Shown here: in pieces, positions 35,038 through 46,490 of the stretch
Position numbering within the stretch: the stretch's first letter is position 1
Layout of the letters: the number at the start of each line of letters is the position of its first letter
Assembly (NCBI GenBank): GCA_020726505.1
Contig: JAHLEZ010000018.1
Location: forward strand, 1,364,001 to 1,428,000
Length of the DNA: 64,000 nucleotides
Source: Leptodontidium sp. MPI-SDFR-AT-0119
Lineage: Eukaryota; Ascomycota; Leotiomycetes; Helotiales; Leptodontidiaceae
Reading direction: 5' to 3'
Program-made: the position numbers and the translations under genes
Notes under the pieces: generated by a model
What the model saw: only the letters and a program-made list of their open reading frames with translations
Told to the model about the DNA's origin: nothing
The model's database searches: none

Positions 35038-35664
35038 ATCCTACTGATCTGGGATCGATTCTAAGACCCTTTATCTTTTGATCCCGAATCCTGAGGGTAC
35101 ATGTGAAAAAAAGTATACTAAAGTCTTGACCAGGACGCGCAGAAGGGATGAAGAGTATTACAGGATAAATGATTGCGATGAATCGGAACTCGAAAATTGT
35201 CCGGTGGCCACGAGTAACAGTTGAGGGCTTTCATTCGGTCTGGGGCTTTTTCCACTTGCAGAGCCAGTATTCTATTTCTGGTACAATAATAGGGGAACCT
35301 CATTTCGTGTGCAGGTCCGAGAACGGCCGCAATGTACGAGAAACTGTGCGCAGGGAACCCACAACGTTACCCGCTCCCTACCCAAAGTTGAGATTCTCAA
35401 ATTACTCCATCAGGGCGCTTAGCTAAACTCTCTCAAGCACTGCCGTCCAGAATATGCAATACAAAGTACCGTTTTTAGTGGGGTTTGAATATAAACCCGC
35501 CAACTCCGGGCAGTGCAAGCGGGTACTCACAAAGACTTTCAGGCGGTGAAGGCGCATCGAAGGATAAGAATCGTATTCGCTTCTTTCTATGGCCTGCAGA
35601 TAGGGCAACTTAAACGATCCTTCTTATTGACCAGGCCCATTTGTAGACCACTGCAAAGAGTGAG
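35038..35664. other. gene-free stretch
   Basis: No recognisable gene or repeat between the truncated 2EXR gene and the first TIR element. Confidence 0.4.
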
Positions 35665-35666
35665 TA

Positions 35667-35916
35667 CCGTATCCACCCACCAGAATCGCGAGACTCCACG
35701 TACGTGCACTCAGAATGGAGAGGTTTGACAGGGCTAAGTAGCCAGTCAGAAGAATCGAGGGAAAGAACAAATTGGCAGTGGACCTTTGGAAAAGCTACGA
35801 CCACGTTGATTTCTGATCTGCAAAATAAAAGCTGGCCTATCAAACCTCTACCTCAACCAGAAAATTGGCTACAGCTTTGTATAGTGGCACCGCGAGAATT
35901 GTGTGAGTGGATACGG
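35667..35916 (+). mobile_element. TA-flanked terminal-inverted-repeat element (MITE-like), copy 1
   Basis: 250 bp bounded by CCGTATCCAC at the left and GTGGATACGG at the right, each flanked by TA. Interior landmarks shared with copy 2 are TGACAGGGCTAA.AAGCCAGT and CGACCACGTTGATTTC. It has no coding capacity. Size, TIRs and TA duplication suit a non-autonomous Tc1/mariner-type element. Confidence 0.8.
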
Positions 35917-36859
35917 TAGTAGTAAGACACAGATCGCAACATACAGTAGAAGAAAACAGAATAAGCGAGACACTAGTCTGCTGTAAGCGAAAGCCGAAAA
36001 AAACACGCCGCACCACCATCCACTGCCTTCTTAACCTCTGACTTTGTCGAGATGAATACGTGATGGCAAACGAATCACGACTGGCCCATGGGCTTTAGCT
36101 GCGCCTGGTCAAGCATGATACTTTCGGGGGTGCCAAATGTCAGCGAAGACAAGACGGTGGTGGCATCTTCCACAATGTCCTCTGATATGTGCATCTCTTG
36201 GGAGATGGTCAGGTTAACATCGTAACTGGACAGAGCACTCCCTGGAAAGGGCTTCGTCCAGTCGTAACCTGTGATAGGAGTCGAATGGGTAGTGACGGGA
36301 GTCAAGAAAGTATTGGAAATATTGTTCTAGTTTCTAGAGATGATATTGCTACCATTCATGAAAAATTGGCCATCGGTGAGGTAGTAAGGAGACCTGTTTA
36401 AGGCACTCATCTTGGCAAACCGCGTCAGAGATGGAATCTCCTATCGAGTGAGCAAGTGAGAAAAGTGTGCAAGTAAGAAAAGTGAGGACGGAATACAAGA
36501 ATGTCAGTCCTGACAAGTAACGAGAAAAATGAGAGATAAATCTGGAGCAGGATGTCTGTTATCACTTACACGCAATATCTCCGGGCGTACAGTTCCCGCA
36601 AAACAAGAGACGAGCGGCATACAGTATGCTCAACACCTCCAAAGAAATGCTGATCCATTTTTGTGGATCAGCTCGCCATCTTCATCTGGCTCAATTCCAC
36701 TATGGGGAGTGAACTTCAGGGACTCCAAAAAGAGACACTTCCCTTGAGCCGGCATCAGTACCTGCCTATCTGGTGCAGAAAGTCCGAATTGCGAAAATGG
36801 TCCGCGGAGCCAACTGCAGGTCCTCGGAGCCTCGACCACTCTTTTTGATAGGCTGAGTA
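35917..36859. other. sequence between the two TIR elements
   Basis: No gene is supported with confidence. On the minus strand 36075-36680 gives pieces resembling a broken secreted-protein gene: a hydrophobic start near 36640-36580, a donor-like GTGTAAG near 36575, then DSISDAVCQDECLKQ near 36415. The frame is then lost. I leave it unassigned. Confidence 0.3.
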
Positions 36860-37139
36860 CCGTATCCACTCAGTCAATTGGCGCGATCCACTGTCTGTGA
36901 GTATGATTTTCACACTGCCTCAGTCCAAGCGGAGGGGTCTTGACAGGGCTAATAAGCCAGTAAAAAGAGTTATACAACAAATAGAATGACAGTGGAGCTG
37001 TCTGAAAGCTTCGACCACGTTGATTTCCAATCGAGAAGGAAAGGTTTCAAGCCAGCTGGCCTATCAACCCTCGCCTCAGCCCGGAAATGAGTTAATAACC
37101 TTAAGCAGTGGAACGTACCGATTGACTGAGTGAATACGG
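36860..37139 (+). mobile_element. TA-flanked terminal-inverted-repeat element (MITE-like), copy 2
   Basis: 280 bp. The left end is CCGTATCCACTCAGTCAATT. The right end, inverted, is CCGTATTCACTCAGTCAATC, so 18 of the first 20 positions are inverted matches. TA flanks both ends (36858-36859 and 37140-37141). The interior aligns with copy 1 in the same orientation, with small indels. Confidence 0.85.
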
Positions 37140-37576
37140 TATGTGATTACTTTCTGTGGACAAAAAAAATATGAAAAAAATCCTCAGACTGTGAAGCTCT
37201 CCACTCCGAGGTTTACTGATCGAACCCCAGGAGCAAGGCTCGGCGAGTCTGAGTTGGACTCCAATATTGCCAAGGAGTGGAAACTCGTCGGTTCCCTGCT
37301 CTATAATATCAGCCAACTGAAAAAAAGGAGTATGTGGTCCTGCATGTGTAACTCGTAAGTCATTAGATCAGAAACAGGAATGAGTATGCGAAGTGGAAGT
37401 CGAGGGGCATATCAAGCACGCACAACGGCATCCCATCCTGCCCTACCTTTCACGCAGCTTCATCACTCCTCCTTTGTCCTCTCCATTCTTCTCAGCTATC
37501 ATCCTGCCGAGCTGGCTTCGTTTACTTTTTCTTGTGCCGTCTCTAAAAGATAGCATTGGTCTGGTCTGTAGACACG

Positions 37577-38815
37577 ATGAACCGCTCTGGCCTCTCATTT
37601 TCAGTCATCTCCAGGGCAATTGGAATGCTTGCCTGGACAGGCTTCATAGCTCTCATCACTGTAGAAAGTACGAGCGGCACCAGTAGCCCTACCACCGATA
37701 CCTACTTCCCCGGATCTTGTCCTGCCTTGTGCAGTGATGCCGGTCCCAGCCCTGCCAACTGGACACACATTCACTCTGTGGCCGACCTGGTCAAATGCGA
37801 CGAGCCTCCCGTTTGATCTCAACGTCCAGAACGACAAGGATGGGCCAGACAGCATTCTCACTGTGCGCGCTTGTATGGTAGAGGGTGATCTTGGTGTCGT
37901 GTTCTTATCCCAGGACATGCTCCAAGCTTAAGAGGGGCAAGAAAAAACAAGCACTTCGATCCCGCCACTACTCGTCTCTACTGGCTGGGTGCCAAAACAT
38001 TCGAAATTTCGGTCACGTATCAACTTGGTGGCTCGGCAGACTTTAACAGGCGCTCCAGCACGTCGACGCTGCTAAACATAGAAGATATAGCCTCCGCAGC
38101 TTATATGCTGGGTATGTTCATGGAGTCCGGAGCTCAATGCGGAGCCAGCATCCTCTCCGCCAAGTCAGGGTCCGTGGTGGTGGGCCTCTACTCTGGCGCA
38201 GAAGTCACCAAGAAGGGTGCGAAAGACTTTCTGGAATCTTTCGTGGAGTCACTAGGAAGCTCGGCTTCGCAGGTCTGTAGCCCAGCAAACGCCGAGTTGA
38301 CCATCGGCACATTTGCTGCCGCTCTAGAGGATCTCTCGGCTGTCCACGGCGTGGTTAGGGGCTGGACGAATGGGCTGTGCTTGAATGGAAGCACAGCTTT
38401 GGCCAGCGCGACAAGAAAAATGGAGGTGCTCGTGTCCAAGATTCAGGACACCAACTCTACCACCAACCTGGACTTGGACTCTCCTACTGCTGCTCGCTCT
38501 CTGTCCAGACCTCGGGCGCTCACACTCGGTGCTAGAGCGGACTGTAGAGCCATCGAGGCCATTAGCGGAGATAGTTGTGCCTCTCTCGCGAGTCGCTGCG
38601 GCGTCTCAGCCAACGACTTTACCAAGTACAACCCGTCTTCCACCCTCTGTTCGACTCTTCAGCTCAAACAGTATGTTTGTTACAGTGCTGGTGCCCTCCC
38701 GACATATACTCCTAAGCCTCAGTCAGATAGTACATGTACGGTGTATAAGGTCGCCGCAGGAGACGGCTGTTGGGCCATCGCCGATACCCACTACCTCCAA
38801 ACAACCGACTTCGAT
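37577..38815 (+). pseudogene. LysM-chitinase (killer-toxin-alpha-like) gene, frameshifted and 3'-truncated
   Basis: The N-terminus has a signal peptide-like segment (FSVISRAIGMLAWTGFIALI) and then CPALCSDAG. The reading frame changes near 37808 and again near 37920. The third frame then runs openly from about 37925 to 38815. It carries two LysM modules: CRAIEAISGDSCASLASRCG (about 38542-38690) and CTVYKVAAGDGCWAIADTHY (about 38737-38815). In intact relatives a GH18 chitinase domain follows. Here the second LysM is cut at 38815, exactly where repeat B begins, and no GH18 sequence is seen downstream. The intact family is secreted and binds or cleaves chitin; this copy should be inactive. Confidence 0.8.
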
Positions 38816-38913
38816 CTTAGCGCTGCGGCGCGAGGCATATATACTAAAAATAATATGCGTTTCCATATCTTACTGTTGGGCCCCTTTTCGCGCTAACGTT
38901 TGATTGGTTTAAT
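38816..38913 (+). repeat. dispersed repeat B, copy 2, at the LysM gene breakpoint
   Basis: It starts CTTAGCGCTGCGGCGCGAGG as at 21955, and similarity ends after CGTTTGAT.GGTTTAA. The junction falls inside a LysM codon run, so the repeat or the larger element it bounds inserted into, or recombined at, the gene. Confidence 0.78.
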
Positions 38914-40420
38914 AAATGCGTTTAATTGGTTCGAAAAATGCGTTTCATAAGTTCGAAAAAATACACGTATTTCTTTCACTGTATACATACCTCTTGTGAT
39001 TGATTTGACGGGGTCCAATTAGAAAGATCTTCGATGAGCTCTTGTACCTTCGTACCTCCTGGCTCTCTTCAACCCCGAGGGAATTGAGGGGGGCGGGAGG
39101 GGAGTCTGAAGGGGGGGGCTAGGGCACCCCTTAGCAAGGTACATAATGCCTTGTAAGTGGTTTAGAAGTATTTACGTACTCTAACGTAGTATTAGATCAA
39201 GAAGTATAGTAATACTGAAGAGAGAGCTTTCGGGGTCGTGCTGGCTAGGCTAGCACACAGGTAGCGACTATATCGTGACCAATCATGGCAGATTATTAGG
39301 CAGATGTGTCTGGGGGTGTCACGGGATGTAGAGGAAAGCTTTTTCTTTTATTAAGATTTGCACGATTGAAATCAAGTTATTAAAGCAAAGCACTATTAAA
39401 AAACCTTTCTAGGCACTTCAAAGATTAGAGCAGCTCTCTTATTATTATTATTATTTTTTTTTTGGTTGTGACTTGATAATCTCCGTCATTCTTCTGAGTC
39501 TTTAAGTCTATTAAATACAATAAACTAGTACTAAGGAGGATTAGCGCGGAATTACTGAAGGCGCTAGAAAGCTGGTTTCTACTTAATGCGAACTTTTGTA
39601 GTCTAATCAAGAATAAAGGGCTCTCCTAGCTTAAACCTCTCTCTGGTCCTGAACTGCCCATAGTACTCGCTTAGCTCGACTCGTCTTAAGTCTTTAAGCT
39701 TGATTTAACAAAGACTAAACTATTTCAAGTAACATACTAAAAAGCTAAGTCTCTAGGGGAAAGGAACTATGGTTTCCTTTTTCAATTATAATTTATATAT
39801 AAAAAGGTTCGAAAAAAAGCACTCAACTGCACGGGCCGCATCCCCAGAACGCCCACAACCTCGGTTCGGTTGACACGGCTCCCAACTCAACCTCCTCTGT
39901 CGATCAACAACAGCTACTTAGTCCAATATTATATCAAATTCTATACCCTTTTTGCCTCTTCCTCCACTTCCCCAAAATACATTCAATAATTCATCGTGCA
40001 CCTACACACAAACAAATCCACGTGATAACTCTCATGCACAAACGCGGCACCTCAACCTGCACGTTTGAAATCCCACGAATCAATAAGCGGACCTCCTCCG
40101 AGCCTAGTAACATTCAGGCACAAAGTACCTCCCACCGTACCGCTATCTCTCGTACCCCACTCCGAGAACCTGCACCAGCTCTCAAGTAGGCTGCTGCTTG
40201 ACATCATTGGTATATCTACAGGCTACTTCCCCTCGTTGAGTTTGTGTCGTGGGCGATAAACAAGAGCGGTCGTTGCTAGACGACGCCAGACGACGACTTT
40301 CCGTGTATAAGATACTACTCATACTGCTTTTCGGGGAATTCAAGAGAGTATCAAGAATTGAATATTCGATTCGAAACATCACCTCTCTCAGAAAACCCCC
40401 CCCTCCGCCCCCCCCCAACG
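38914..40420. other. AT-rich, gene-free stretch
   Basis: 38914-39830 is AT-rich, with GGTTCGAAAAA motifs near both ends (38929 and 39819) and a TTATTATTATTATTA run near 39438-39453 followed by a T run. It may be the body of the element starting with repeat B, but no transposase was recognisable. 39830-40420 is the promoter region of the P450 gene. Confidence 0.4.
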
Positions 40421-42087
40421 ATGTTTTCCCTGCCCACAGGCCCCCTCATCCTCTCCCTCCTAGGAGTTTTCATCCTCTACAAACTCGCCCACTCCCTCCT
40501 CCTCGCGCACCACAACCGCCTCACAGCCAGCCGTCTCAACTGCCTCCCCGCGCCCATCCAACCCAACACCCACCCCCTAGGAATCGACCACATCCTCGCC
40601 GCACTGCAAGCCATCAGCAGCAAAACCTTCCCCTCCTACCTCCTAGCGCGCTCCTCCTCCTTCCCGCACCTAACATTCAGCACCAGCGTCCTCGGCACCT
40701 CGCGGCTCTTCACAACCGACATCCCCAACATCCAAGCCCTCCTAGCGACGCAATTCGAGGATTTCGACCTCGGTGAGGTGAGGAGATTGAACGCGCATCC
40801 GTTTCTGGGGAAGGGGATCTTTTTGCAGGATGGGAAGGAGTGGGAGAGGAGTAGGGCGTTGATTAGGCCGCAGTTTGCGAGGGCCCAGATTAGTGATTTG
40901 GAGCTTGAGGAGAGGCATTTTCAGATTCTTGTCAGTGCTATTAAGGGTATTGGTGGTGGTGGTGAGGAGGAGGGTTGGACTAGGGAGTTGGATTTGCAGC
41001 CGCTTTTGTTTAATCTCACGCTTGATGCTGCAACGGAGTTTTTGCTGGGTAAATCGGCGGACAGTCAAAGTATCTTCTTGAAAAGCCAGAAGGAGGGGAA
41101 GGGTGCTGAAGGGAATGCTGGTGCGGGGACGGGAGCAGATGCCCAGGCTTTCGGAGAGGCGTTCGATATTGGGAATGTAGGATTGGCGACGCGAGCGAAG
41201 TTTCAACCGTATCCCCATCTCTGCATCCCGAAAGGCTGGAAGAAGGCTATCAAGACGTGTAATCAATACGTGGACACAATCGTAGCCGAGCATCTCCGGA
41301 AACGACAGGAGAAAATCGAGAAAGATGCGGAAAGTGATGATCAAGGAGGATATGTGTTCCTCGAGGCACTCGCCAACGAAACGCAGGATCCGATTGAATT
41401 GAGATCACAGATCCTGCATCTCCTCCTCGCGGGGAGAGATACGACTGCGTCGTTGATCGGATGGCTACTTTTTGAGCTGGTGAGAGATCAAACGCGGTAT
41501 AAGAAGCTTCGCGATGCTATTATTGAGGATTTCGGGACGTATCAAGAGTGTGATCTTGGATCTGTCACGTTCGCGAAGATCAAGGCTTGCAAGTACCTGC
41601 AGTACTGCTTGAACGAAGCGCTCAGACTGCAAACGATCGTGCCGTATAACTTTCGTGAGGCGAATAAAGATACGACGCTGCCGAGGGGTGGAGGTGAGGA
41701 TGGGAAGAGCAAGGTTTTTGTGCCGAAGGGTATGATGGTTTTCTACAGTATTTATGTCCTCCATCGTCGAGAGGATATCTGGGGTCCGGATGCCAATGAA
41801 TTCGTGCCTGAAAGGTGGGAGGGGAGGAAATTTGGGTGGGAGTACATACCAGTAAGTCAGATCTGATTTTGGAATGGATAATACTGACTGAGAGGAAGTT
41901 CAATGGTGGCCCACGGATCTGTGTCGGTCAGCAATATGCCATCATTGAAGCGAGCTACATCATGTTGCGGCTGCTGCAGAAGTATGATAAGATGGAAAAC
42001 ATGGACCCTGAGCCGGAAGCGAGATATCATTCAACCATGACGAGTTGTAGTGCAAATGGAGTGAAGGTCAAGTTGCATGAAGCTTGA
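40421..42087 (+). CDS. cytochrome P450, CYP52-like (fatty acid/alkane omega-hydroxylase type)
   Basis: Two exons, 40421-41851 and 41899-42087 (47-nt intron, donor GTAAGT), giving 539 residues. An N-terminal membrane anchor (PLILSLLGVFILYKLAHSLL) places it in the ER. The oxygen-binding I-helix reads LLLAGRDTTASLIGW, the K-helix ExxR is EALR, and the heme-binding loop FNGGPRICVGQQ lies at the start of exon 2. GKGIFLQDGKEWERSRALIRPQF is the typical CYP52 C-helix region. The family hydroxylates long alkyl chains at the terminal carbon; the substrate here is not known. I chose the ATG at 40421 because the anchor follows directly; an in-frame earlier start at 40358 is possible. Confidence 0.9.
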
Positions 42088-42883
42088 TGGATGGTGCGGG
42101 GAGCCGGTGGAAGGAAAGCTACCAGTCAGCCACCATAACGAGCAATAAATAATCCAGCTGCAGCATACAGGCGGCAAATCGGCTTTCCTCCATCTCGGTG
42201 AGGAAAAATTAGTTCCTACTCATATCTTTGCAAGCAGGGGGGGGGGGGGGGGGATATCAAGGCCTGCTTTTGTACTCGAGACCAGCTGATTCATCTACCG
42301 ACAACAAACAATTAGGAAATGAGACGAACGTGGAAGACTATCTAGCTCTCTGCCCAGAATGAGGACAAAACAGACTGTTAGACAATTAAGAGATGAAAAG
42401 AAGTTGGATGTAGTGCACGATATGTCGTCAAAAGCGCTCTGTTGGCAAATACTGATAAGCGCCAGCCTGCAACAAAACCAACATGTTATGCAACACGAGG
42501 CAGAGCTGGTGGGATTTGTCACGATAATACAAACTTGCCTGGTTCATGGTCTACAATATCGAACCATCATCAAGCGCAGAGGAATGGATGAGAACATGAT
42601 GAGCTTTTGAATAAGGCACTAAGAATACACACTGAACACAATGCTGTGCCGACCTAGAAAATAGCCATTGAAGTTACTCCGCCAAAGCAACGCAGACCAA
42701 CGCCTTGTAGCACGGAATTGTACCGGCCTATATTCGTTGAGAGTGGACCGTCCAAGCCTGGACAGAGGCCATCCCTAATTCCCGATCTGCAACCTACAGT
42801 ACTTAAACTCCAGACCCGCCGCTCAACCAGATACAAACGCCAAATACGCCCCTAGCCTTCCCCCAAAGCCCCCGTTCCCATGT
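42088..42883. other. intergenic stretch with a poly(G) tract
   Basis: No supported gene. A run of about 16 G lies at 42237-42253. One 83-codon open frame (42359-42610) shows no domain. Confidence 0.45.
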
Positions 42884-43747
42884 TCACTGTGTCTTTAGCC
42901 TCTTAGCACGATCTCCCCCACCCCCCTCTTCTGGGACATGATAAGGCGTCATCAAAACAGAAGCTAACCTATCCTTCCCCGTCGACCTGTCCCGAATAGC
43001 ATTAACGATATCTAGCAGAAACTGTGGAGGGTAATTCTTCGAATTCTTGATCTGTGCTAGATACGGAGCCGAGCAGACCCTAACCACATACAACCGCAAA
43101 CCACTGTTCGCATTCGTGTTATCATAGATGATGGGGAAGATTTCCGAGGGTAGTCTATCATTGCCTTTCTGCTGTCTAGTCCGCTCGATCAGATCGATAG
43201 CTTGATTCTGCAGACTCGAAACAAGGATTCGATCTGCGAGGAGCCAGAGGTAGACCAGGCTTCGTACAGATGGAGCTTCTCCATCTCCAGACACGATCTC
43301 TTGTGTGTATAGCCAATTGACGAAGATTCCAAATATCTCCGGCTTGACTTCGTACAAGTCCACTTCCTGGCTCTCGCCTTCTGCAAAGTTGCCGTTGAAT
43401 GCGGCGTCGAAGAAGGGGGAGTAGTGGCAGATGTGGTTCTTGTGTATGGGGAAGGATTGGTGGTGGGTATCGTCGCCGTCAATGAATCCGTCGCCACAGG
43501 CGTGAACGTTCACTTTGACGATTGTCTGGGGACCACTGCGGATGTCAGTAGAGTTCAATACTGTAGAGGTAATGAAGCTGACTTACACGAGGTTTGGACG
43601 CTTCCGCTTCGTGACTGGAGACCCGACGTCCGGGGCTTGAATTGGAGTTAGGAACGGTCCACCAGCGCTGCCAGATATCCTCGCGCCAGCCCAACGGGAG
43701 GCAAATGGTCGAAAAGTTGAAGTCGGTATATCGTCTGAAGAGGACAT
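42884..43747 (-). CDS. BTB/POZ domain protein
   Basis: Two exons, 43747-43587 and 43535-42884 (51-nt intron, donor GTAAGT), giving 270 residues. Exon 1 encodes a disordered Ser/Pro/Arg-rich head. Exon 2 carries the BTB fold: FPIHKNHICHYSPFFDAAF, then EVDLYEVKPEIFGIFVNWLY and YLWLLADRILVSSLQNQAID. A lysine/arginine tail ends the protein (DRAKRLKTQ). BTB domains mediate homodimerisation and often link substrates to cullin-3 ligases; no partner can be inferred here. Small BTB-only proteins like this are common and expanded in filamentous ascomycetes. Confidence 0.88.
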
Positions 43748-44349
43748 CTTGATATTCAATAGCTTGCCAAAAGCGAGAGGTTCTGTGGAAGCTCAAATGA
43801 AGCTTCTCACTGCTCCGGGTCGATTAGAGCCTATCTGCAGTTAGGAAGAAGGTCGTGAGATTCGCCGCAAGGTCGCAGAGGAGCTATTGCTCGATTCGCG
43901 CAATATGTCCAGGCTTACAATCCACCGCCGGTTGTGCTCGTGGTTGTGGAGCGTATGTGCGCATGGACGATTGTAGTTGCGCTGCGCTTGGGGAGTGACG
44001 TTCGAGGTTGTTGGAGAGTGAGTGAAGTCGTGGTTGGGGAACGGAAGGGAAGGCTCAATCACAGCCTTGCTCGTTTGAATTTACCCCGCCAAGCAGATCA
44101 CAGGAATGTGCCTCACAATCTCACAGTACCCTTTTCTCCAATGTCCTTTAAGATCATCAGAGAATCATGTATCGTTGAAAACTTGCCTCTTTCTGAAAAA
44201 TATGAATTATAACGGCTAGTTTAGAGACATTGTAGGATTTAATTCGCACTGTCACGTGATTTTGACATGTGCTTCTCAGTAGTGTCGACGTCAATCTAAC
44301 CCCGGAACTCACTATATTCTTCCAGCCTTCGGATTTGGATAATAGTAAA
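43748..44349. other. intergenic stretch
   Basis: Probable upstream region of the BTB gene. Nothing else supported. Confidence 0.4.
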
Positions 44350-44589
44350 CCTATGCTTCTTGAAGATATCGGAGACAGATCAGCGACCACAGCAGAAGCC
44401 AAGCCTACCGGTCAAGCTCTACATGCAACGTATCTCCCCGGTTCCTCTGTTGTGGCGGGTGAGAATGACCGGAATTCAGAAGCCCGGCCGAGGGAAATGG
44501 AGTTCTTTGCAGGGCCATGTGTGTTACCTCGGTAGTGGTATACTTTGGTGTGAGATTCACTTAACAGAAGTAGTCGCAGAGGACTCGCC

Positions 44590-46490
44590 GTGTCAAAAAA
44601 TAGGCTCGAAAATGGACGAGCATTCCCCTCGCAAAGCTCATATCCGACCAAAGCTAGACCCGCACGCACGATAGCCATAGAGTCCAACTCCGATGAGTGC
44701 AAGGCGCAGATATCGACTTGGATCGATGAATGTGGCAAGAATCATATTCTTTGCGGCTCTCAGACTGCCTTTATGGCGATGCCGATCACTTCATCACACT
44801 CACTGTCACGGCGTGTTGTTGATATAGGTGAAGAGGAGGACAACCCCAAAATCCAGCTATTCGAGAGCAATTTCTCCGACGGTGTTTATTGAGCTCTCGG
44901 TCATGCGTGGAGAAACCATCTTCCTATCAAGACAACGACGAAGACGATCAAGCATTGAAAGAAGAATATACCATTGACGAACCTATCAAAGACCTTCCAA
45001 GACGCGGTATCTATCACGCGAAGACTCGGCATCAGATATCTGTAGATAGACCCGCTATGCATCATTCAAGACGACAAGAGAGATTGGGAAATCGAAGCAG
45101 CCAATATGGCTACGATTTACCATGACGCACTGATTGTCATCTCGGCAACGCTGTCGATGGACGATACAGGTGGGTGTTTTTCTCACTAGCTTACTTTAAC
45201 TGAGATTACAACTATGAACGATGATGGGACAGAGATGAAAGTTTTCGTCCGCGAAAGACTGTCACATGAAGCTTTCAGGCAGAGTCGAGCATATAACTTC
45301 CAATAGGACAAGAACGAAGATATCGAAAAGGCAGCTATCCAGAAACGAGAGAGGTACTTGGCAGATCATCCTATCCTTCAGTGAGCGTGGTGTTTCCAAG
45401 AACGTCTACTCAGCCGCCGAACCCTGCATTATACGAAAAACGAGACTCGTGTGGGAATGTGTCCAGACGACTCATTCCGAGTGTGGCATGTTACGCCATT
45501 TCTCCAATGACAATAACTTGATTCGGAGACGGATGAACACGGTTCGCTTCGATTAGAGAGATCCCCGAATGGACGCGCTTCGTAATGACCACACGCCGTG
45601 GCATCTTTCTGAAGAGTGGAGTAAGATCATTGGGCAGTACTGATGCAAACGCCTTGGCTACGCTACTGATACCCTCCCCGCTCTGGCAGGTCTAGCATCG
45701 AGGCTTGCCAGCGGAGAAGGCAGGTATCTCGGCAAGTGCCTGGCCGGCCTCTGGGAACGAGACATCGGTAGCTACATCGCATAGATGTTGATGTCCAAAG
45801 AAGCAGTGCGGTCAAGAGATCGGACCCAGTGCAGCTTTCCATCCTGGTCGTGGGCATCAATCGACACTCCCTTCCACTGGCCTTCCTGGGGCAGCAAGGA
45901 AACCACACTCCGTTGCTTCGCAGTCACATGGAACGATATAAAATCCTCTTTCGAAGATATACCCGACAGCAAGAACCGCGGGTTCTGGAACTCCTTATCG
46001 ACTGACTGCTTTGGGGAAGACGCCAAAACCGAAAACTCCAGTAGTCACCATGACAATGGGACCAGACGGCGCCTACTCGATGACCATGCCAGCGATCAGC
46101 TACTCCAGGTGGACAGGCGGATCCCTTTTCGTGAAAGGAAAGGTCGTTGAAATTGTATTGACGGGGATAGATGATTCTCGGGACACTCATGCCGCTGTGC
46201 TGGAACGTGATGGTATCGAGTGCGTTTTCAGTGTTGATCGAAGAGAGCAATGTCTGGAACTCGTTGGATGTGCTGTTCATCTGATGCAGCTTACTCAGGT
46301 GAAGGCCCCACAGGAGACGAGTGGAAATAGGTTTATCACGGCTGGAACACTGCCGAATAGTCTTGCATTTGTACTACTGCAGGTTTCTGGGACAGAACGG
46401 ACATTTCAGAGAATTGGGATGCTGAAAGGAGTTCCCGATGAGTTGTCGCAGTATGAGGGGGATGAGTTTGAGGAGTTTGAATTGCGTTGA
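44590..46490 (+). pseudogene. HET domain gene inactivated by nonsense mutations
   Basis: The upstream boundary is uncertain and may lie before 44590. The recognisable order is CKAQISTWIDECGKNHILC, then the HET core with LSKTFQDAVSITRRLGIRYL, *IDPLCIIQDDKRDW and MATIYHDALIVISAT. Later come AWCFQERLLSRRTLHYTKNE (about 45390-45450), the C-terminal PSWSWASIDTPFHWPSW (about 45840-45890) and a tail to 46490. In-frame stops in the core are TGA 44890-44892, TGA 44956-44958 and TAG 45043-45045. The TAG replaces the Trp of the conserved YLWID motif. More stops and at least one frame change follow near 45300-45450. HET proteins trigger incompatibility cell death; this copy cannot be full length. The C-to-T/G-to-A bias of the stops fits RIP. 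Confidence 0.85.

Noticed and set aside
35667..37139. Tandem duplicated coding gene producing similar short peptides at 35.7 and 36.9 kb
   Set aside because: The similarity stops exactly at inverted ends flanked by TA. The units contain stops in all frames, so they are TIR elements rather than genes.
37577..38815. Functional killer toxin or active chitinase
   Set aside because: The frame is broken at least twice and the gene ends inside the second LysM with no GH18 domain following.
38926..39840. GGTTCGAAA motifs as tRNA B boxes
   Set aside because: No matching A box or cloverleaf could be drawn around either copy, and the sequence is AT-rich repeat DNA.
40249..40776. 175-codon proline-rich open frame
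   Set aside because: It is an out-of-frame shadow over the start of the P450 gene. The Pro/His richness comes from the C-rich DNA.
42237..42253. Poly(G) run as a G-quadruplex regulatory element
   Set aside because: It is a single homopolymer between genes and may vary in length or be assembly-sensitive. Nothing ties it to a promoter.
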